Below, piece by piece: positions 61,034 through 64,000 of a DNA stretch of 64,000 bases. The translations under genes and the position numbers were made by a program. This stretch comes from Tritrichomonas foetus (Eukaryota > Parabasalia > Tritrichomonadida > Tritrichomonadidae): positions 1-64,000 of the forward strand of contig MLAK01000272.1 in NCBI GenBank assembly GCA_001839685.1, written 5' to 3'. The notes under the pieces were generated by a model. It was not told the origin of the DNA and made no database searches. It saw nothing but the letters and a program-made list of their open reading frames with translations. Within the stretch, counting starts at the first letter, position 1; every line of letters begins with the position of its first letter.

Positions 61034-61424
61034 AATTATGAACTTTTTCACTGATTTTTTATCGTTGTTGGAAAGAAATAAATCATCGATGAGGAAAAAT
61101 ATTTAAATAATACTTTATGAATCATAAAATATATAAATAAGTCATGAAATGATTAAAAATGAGTAATGTATTATGACTAAAAGTTAAACCAGAAATTTAA
61201 ATTAAATTTAAGAATCGACAAAACATGGTAGTAATCTTTTTCAGGTATGGTCGGAATGTAGAGGTATAACACTCGTTAATTAACTAAATTTTGATGGTTA
61301 TTGTCAATACAAATCTATGGAATTTTATGTAATCAAGTAAATACAGCAAAATAAACTAAAAAATGAGTTAAAAGAAAACTATTTAATACAAACAATCAAA
61401 AAAGAATATTGTTAAATATATATT
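61034..61424. other. Intergenic stretch
   Basis: AT-rich; no gene was seen apart from the initiator-like site at 61037. Confidence 0.5.
61037..61041 (-). promoter_or_regulatory. Initiator-like TCATA (minus strand) for the CLASP-like gene
   Basis: TCATAATTATG spans the site and start codon, identical to the arrangement at 26171-26181. It supports the start at 61033. Confidence 0.5.
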
Positions 61425-62672
61425 CTATAAAACCAGCATATTATTTGCAGCTAAGTATTCATGAGCACTTGCAATCATTCTCATGGTTTCTTCCGGTTCT
61501 GGAATAACTCTGTATCGATGCCTTCTTAACTCAGTCGGCTTAACTTTTTTCACATTTCTATTATTTCTCGGAGATCGTTGATAAAAAGAATCCTGGGGAA
61601 TTCTCGGTGGTGGCATATCTTCAAAAGTTACTCCCAGAGGGGTCTGAGGTGGCGGTTCATTAATCTCAAAATATAACTCTTCTTGTGCGCATAAATCACG
61701 AATGATAGTATGTCGATCAATTTTATAATTTTTTATAATTTTTTTCGTATTTTTTAAAACTTCTTGCGCTTTAGCGATCTGAACTCCACTTCTTTCTGCA
61801 TTTCCCCTTCGAATTGATCTTGATTTTCGAGGTGTTGTTATATTTGCTCCTTTTAATTTCATCGCATTTTGCATCAATCCAGTTGTTGAAGAAGTTTGGA
61901 ACAAAGTTGATTTTCTTGCTTTCCATGATTTTTCAATTTGCGGCTCAAAAGTAAGCATTGTTGTAAATTCTTTTGAATAATCTTCTCCGCCAATTGTGAT
62001 GAGTTTTGGAACACATATTTTATATTCATTTGGAATCAAATTTAAAATACTTTTATGAAATTCTCTGAGATTCGGTGAACTGAATCCTACTAAAATAGTT
62101 CTTATGTCATTTTCATATCGTGTGAAGAATGCAGCATTTCGGTAGAGTGGTGTCTCTTGAAAAACACTCATAAACAAAGTAAAAATTGCTGCACAAACAA
62201 CTTCACACCAAAGTTCAAGAAATCTTGCAGACAAGGTCAAAGTTGAGTTCATTAACCGTTTTTGAAGCTGTGAAAAATTGATCGATAGATCATCATAAAT
62301 TGTCCTTCGTAATTGGTCTGTTTCATGCGAGATTAATTCTGGAGATAAAAGGTCGTAGGTTACTATCCAGCAAATGTATTGAAGCATTGAAATAATTTCA
62401 TCACGAAATAAAATTACTTCAAATGGCGCCAATGGTGGATTAATTCGAAGAAACTTTTCCACTATCGGCGCGTAGATTTCTGTTAAATTCGCTTCGCCCA
62501 TTTCCATATTGATATCTTTCCCGTTGTAAGAAGAGAATAAATATTTCAACAAATCTGTTGAAATTTCATTTGAAAAAGTGAAATCATCGGCTGTTTGCTG
62601 TGGTGCGGTTTGTTCTATGCGGCGTAAGGCTTCAGATAGATTATTCCTATTTGAAGATTTCGTAAAACTCAT
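61425..62672 (-). CDS. Helical protein of uncertain family, possibly FAM227-like
   Basis: I place the start at the ATG at 62672 (MSFTKSSNRNNLSEALRRIE). The longer frame upstream runs through a T/A homopolymer tract and gives a Phe/Lys-rich leader that looks spurious. The protein of about 415 residues has a helical N-terminal two thirds (for example FEVILFRDEIISMLQYICWI and RFLELWCEVVCAAIFTLFMS) and a basic, Pro-rich C-terminal third. The WCEVVCAAIFTLFMSVFQ stretch recalls FAM227, a poorly known family of ciliated eukaryotes, but the match is by impression only. Another helical family is equally possible. Confidence 0.6.
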   Translation of the reverse strand: MSFTKSSNRNNLSEALRRIEQTAPQQTADDFTFSNEISTDLLKYLFSSYNGKDINMEMGEANLTEIYAPIVEKFLRINPPLAPFEVILFRDEIISMLQYICWIVTYDLLSPELISHETDQLRRTIYDDLSINFSQLQKRLMNSTLTLSARFLELWCEVVCAAIFTLFMSVFQETPLYRNAAFFTRYENDIRTILVGFSSPNLREFHKSILNLIPNEYKICVPKLITIGGEDYSKEFTTMLTFEPQIEKSWKARKSTLFQTSSTTGLMQNAMKLKGANITTPRKSRSIRRGNAERSGVQIAKAQEVLKNTKKIIKNYKIDRHTIIRDLCAQEELYFEINEPPPQTPLGVTFEDMPPPRIPQDSFYQRSPRNNRNVKKVKPTELRRHRYRVIPEPEETMRMIASAHEYLAANNMLVL

Positions 62673-62727
62673 GAAAATCTTCAGATGAGATGGACTCTGA
62701 AAAAGTTTAGGATTGAATGAGATTAAC

Positions 62728-62753
62728 GTTTTTTTTTTTTTTTTAAAAAAAAA
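62728..62753. repeat. T-run followed by A-run
   Basis: About 17 T then about 10 A form a homopolymer hairpin-like tract just upstream of the gene at 62672. Confidence 0.8.
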
Positions 62754-62911
62754 ACATGGGGAAAATTTCACCATATATGCTTTCACCACAAAATGTCGAA
62801 AATTTCACCAATTTTATAAAATTTGCATGATGTATTCAAAAAGTTATGAGATGAACTCATCAGAGAAATTATGATTCACAATTGAAGAAAATGTATGATT
62901 AATTCATAATT

Positions 62912-63481
62912 TTATTTACTTCCATGATGGAATAATGAAAATTTTCTTTCTGGAAAGAATGCTTTACAAATATCATCAAATGCTGCCTTAACTTCTTCAA
63001 CCGAACGATTTGAACATTCAGAATATCCTAAAGCATTAATAGTTACAGCATATATTTTCCCTTCATCTTTTGTATAAACTGTTCGATCTAAATTATTGAT
63101 ATTTGTTCTATTATCATTTCGAAGATCAGTTTGAAGGCCTAGAAGGAAATAAGGTGAATTTGGTGAATATGCCTTGACTTCTGGAATCCAGTTTAAAACA
63201 ACTTGGTCAAAAGATCTTTTACTAACAACTGAGAAACAAATTACAAATAATCTGGATGGGCCATATAGTTTTTTTCTAATTTCTAGCAAGTCTGAAAGTC
63301 CGCTAGAATCATATAAGGATAATTTTCTCATTTTCCCGCCAATCTCTCTCTCTATCGAGCAACAATCAAAAACTGTTGGACAGAAATCAGTTGGATACAC
63401 TTGATTTTTCAGCTGTGATATAAAGCATGTTTTCCCAATACAGTCTCCAATAAAAACGATAGTCTTATAAGATGAAGACAT
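62912..63481 (-). CDS. Atypical Rho-like small GTPase
   Basis: The 189-residue protein follows the Rho/Rac layout: switch I with PTVFD (35-39), then the order of strands through LFVICFSVVSKRSFDQV, WIPEVKAYSP and YSECSN (153-158). Several key motifs are altered. The P-loop reads G12-D-C-I-G16-K-T, one residue shorter than the G-x4-GK[ST] rule. Switch II has D58-S-S-G-L instead of DTAGQ. The [NT]KxD motif is LQTD (116-119). The C-terminus (HHGSK) lacks a CAAX box. It may not cycle nucleotide normally, resembling atypical Rho proteins, and may not be membrane-anchored by a prenyl group. The start ATG at 63481 is clear. Confidence 0.75.
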   Translation of the reverse strand: MSSSYKTIVFIGDCIGKTCFISQLKNQVYPTDFCPTVFDCCSIEREIGGKMRKLSLYDSSGLSDLLEIRKKLYGPSRLFVICFSVVSKRSFDQVVLNWIPEVKAYSPNSPYFLLGLQTDLRNDNRTNINNLDRTVYTKDEGKIYAVTINALGYSECSNRSVEEVKAAFDDICKAFFPERKFSLFHHGSK

Positions 63482-64000
63482 TTTTTGGTATAATTGTTGT
63501 TTTTGATTTTTCGAAAAATCACTTTTTGTTGATAATTGATATTGTTTTCAAAATTAATCCAAAGAAAAATGGGCAAATTAAAAAAATAATGGGCCAAATT
63601 GAATGATTTGAAAGAGATCCAAAATTTCACCTAATATGTGAAATAATCAAAGATCTTAAATAATTGCTTTATTGTATCATGACAAATTGGTTGATTGATT
63701 ATTCATCTATTCATTACATCGATGCTTCATTCCATCAATGTTTCAATACCATTATATAACACAGTGTACATTTTGTATAAATCAAGGAACTGTTATAAAT
63801 GCCATTCATTAAATGATAGATTTTTTCTTTCTTTTGAATTAACATCAAAATATCAATTATATTTACAAAAAACAAGTATAAAAAATAATAATGAGAGTAA
63901 ATATATAATATAGATTTACAAACAAAAACAAAAAACATACAAAAGCATCATAATAAGCAAAAGCAAATATAAGTATGGATCATTATCAATTATTCTATTT
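63482..64000. other. End of window, no gene seen
   Basis: AT-rich. Overlapping short frames on both strands (63695-63938) have no support. Confidence 0.45.

Noticed and set aside
62673..62789. N-terminal extension MVKAYMVKFS of the gene at 62672
   Set aside because: It reads through a T/A homopolymer tract and gives a Phe/Lys run with no family character.
1..64000. Spliceosomal introns in the genes
   Set aside because: All recognised genes read through without needing an intron, and no trichomonad-type 5' GTAYGT with a 3' ACTAACACACAG pair was noticed.

Overview
The window looks like nuclear DNA of a parabasalid protist, most plausibly a trichomonad such as Tritrichomonas. This is an inference. 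The supporting signs are very AT-rich intergenic DNA, uninterrupted protein-coding genes on both strands, TCAYW initiator-like elements a few bases upstream of several ATGs, and eukaryotic gene families (dynamin, 26S proteasome Rpn8, U2AF35, RNase H2B, CLASP, DYRK-like kinase, XRP2). A BTB plus discoidin-like protein and a PH-plus-LRR protein are also typical of trichomonads. I saw no tRNA, rRNA, CRISPR array or bacterial operon.

Layout. Bases 1 to about 15.2 kb are a graveyard of mobile DNA. It holds the 3' part of a non-LTR retrotransposon with a restriction-like endonuclease (54-1544), a small terminal-inverted-repeat element (1697-1808), and decayed coding remnants. A dead hAT transposon (about 6.6-10.44 kb, minus strand) is split by an intact-looking DD34D mariner element (8377-9666). 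Next comes a cluster of N-rich, probably multicopy ORFs of unknown origin (10.4-11.7 kb), a field of short tandem repeats (11.7-12.14 kb), and a Tc1-like DD34E transposon with recognisable terminal repeats (12227-13901).

From 15.2 kb to 63.5 kb the window is ordinary gene-rich host DNA with about 27 genes, mostly 0.1-1 kb apart. In order: a ubiquitin-fold membrane protein, XRP2, a USP7-like deubiquitinase, a coiled-coil protein, a SCYL2-like pseudokinase, an HspBP1/Fes1-like factor, a BTB/F5-8C protein, a charged protein, RNase H2B, U2AF35, a PH-LRR protein with an EP-rich repeat tail, a basic protein, a TRAPPC12-like TPR protein, a Sel1 protein, a MATE transporter, a divergent Sec24-like protein, a kelch protein, a dynamin-related protein, a ubiquitin-like-fold protein, Rpn8, a polytopic membrane protein, two small proteins, a DYRK-like kinase, a CLASP-like TOG protein, a helical protein of uncertain family, and an atypical Rho-like GTPase.

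The genes do not form one pathway. Recurrent themes are ubiquitin/proteasome (USP7-like, Rpn8, two ubiquitin-fold proteins), membrane traffic (SCYL2-like, dynamin, Sec24-like, TRAPPC12-like) and cytoskeleton/flagellum (XRP2, CLASP, PH-LRR). A long GC-rich foldback element sits just upstream of the dynamin gene. The most unusual items are the nested transposons, the N-rich ORF cluster, the foldback element and the Rho-like protein with a shortened P-loop.
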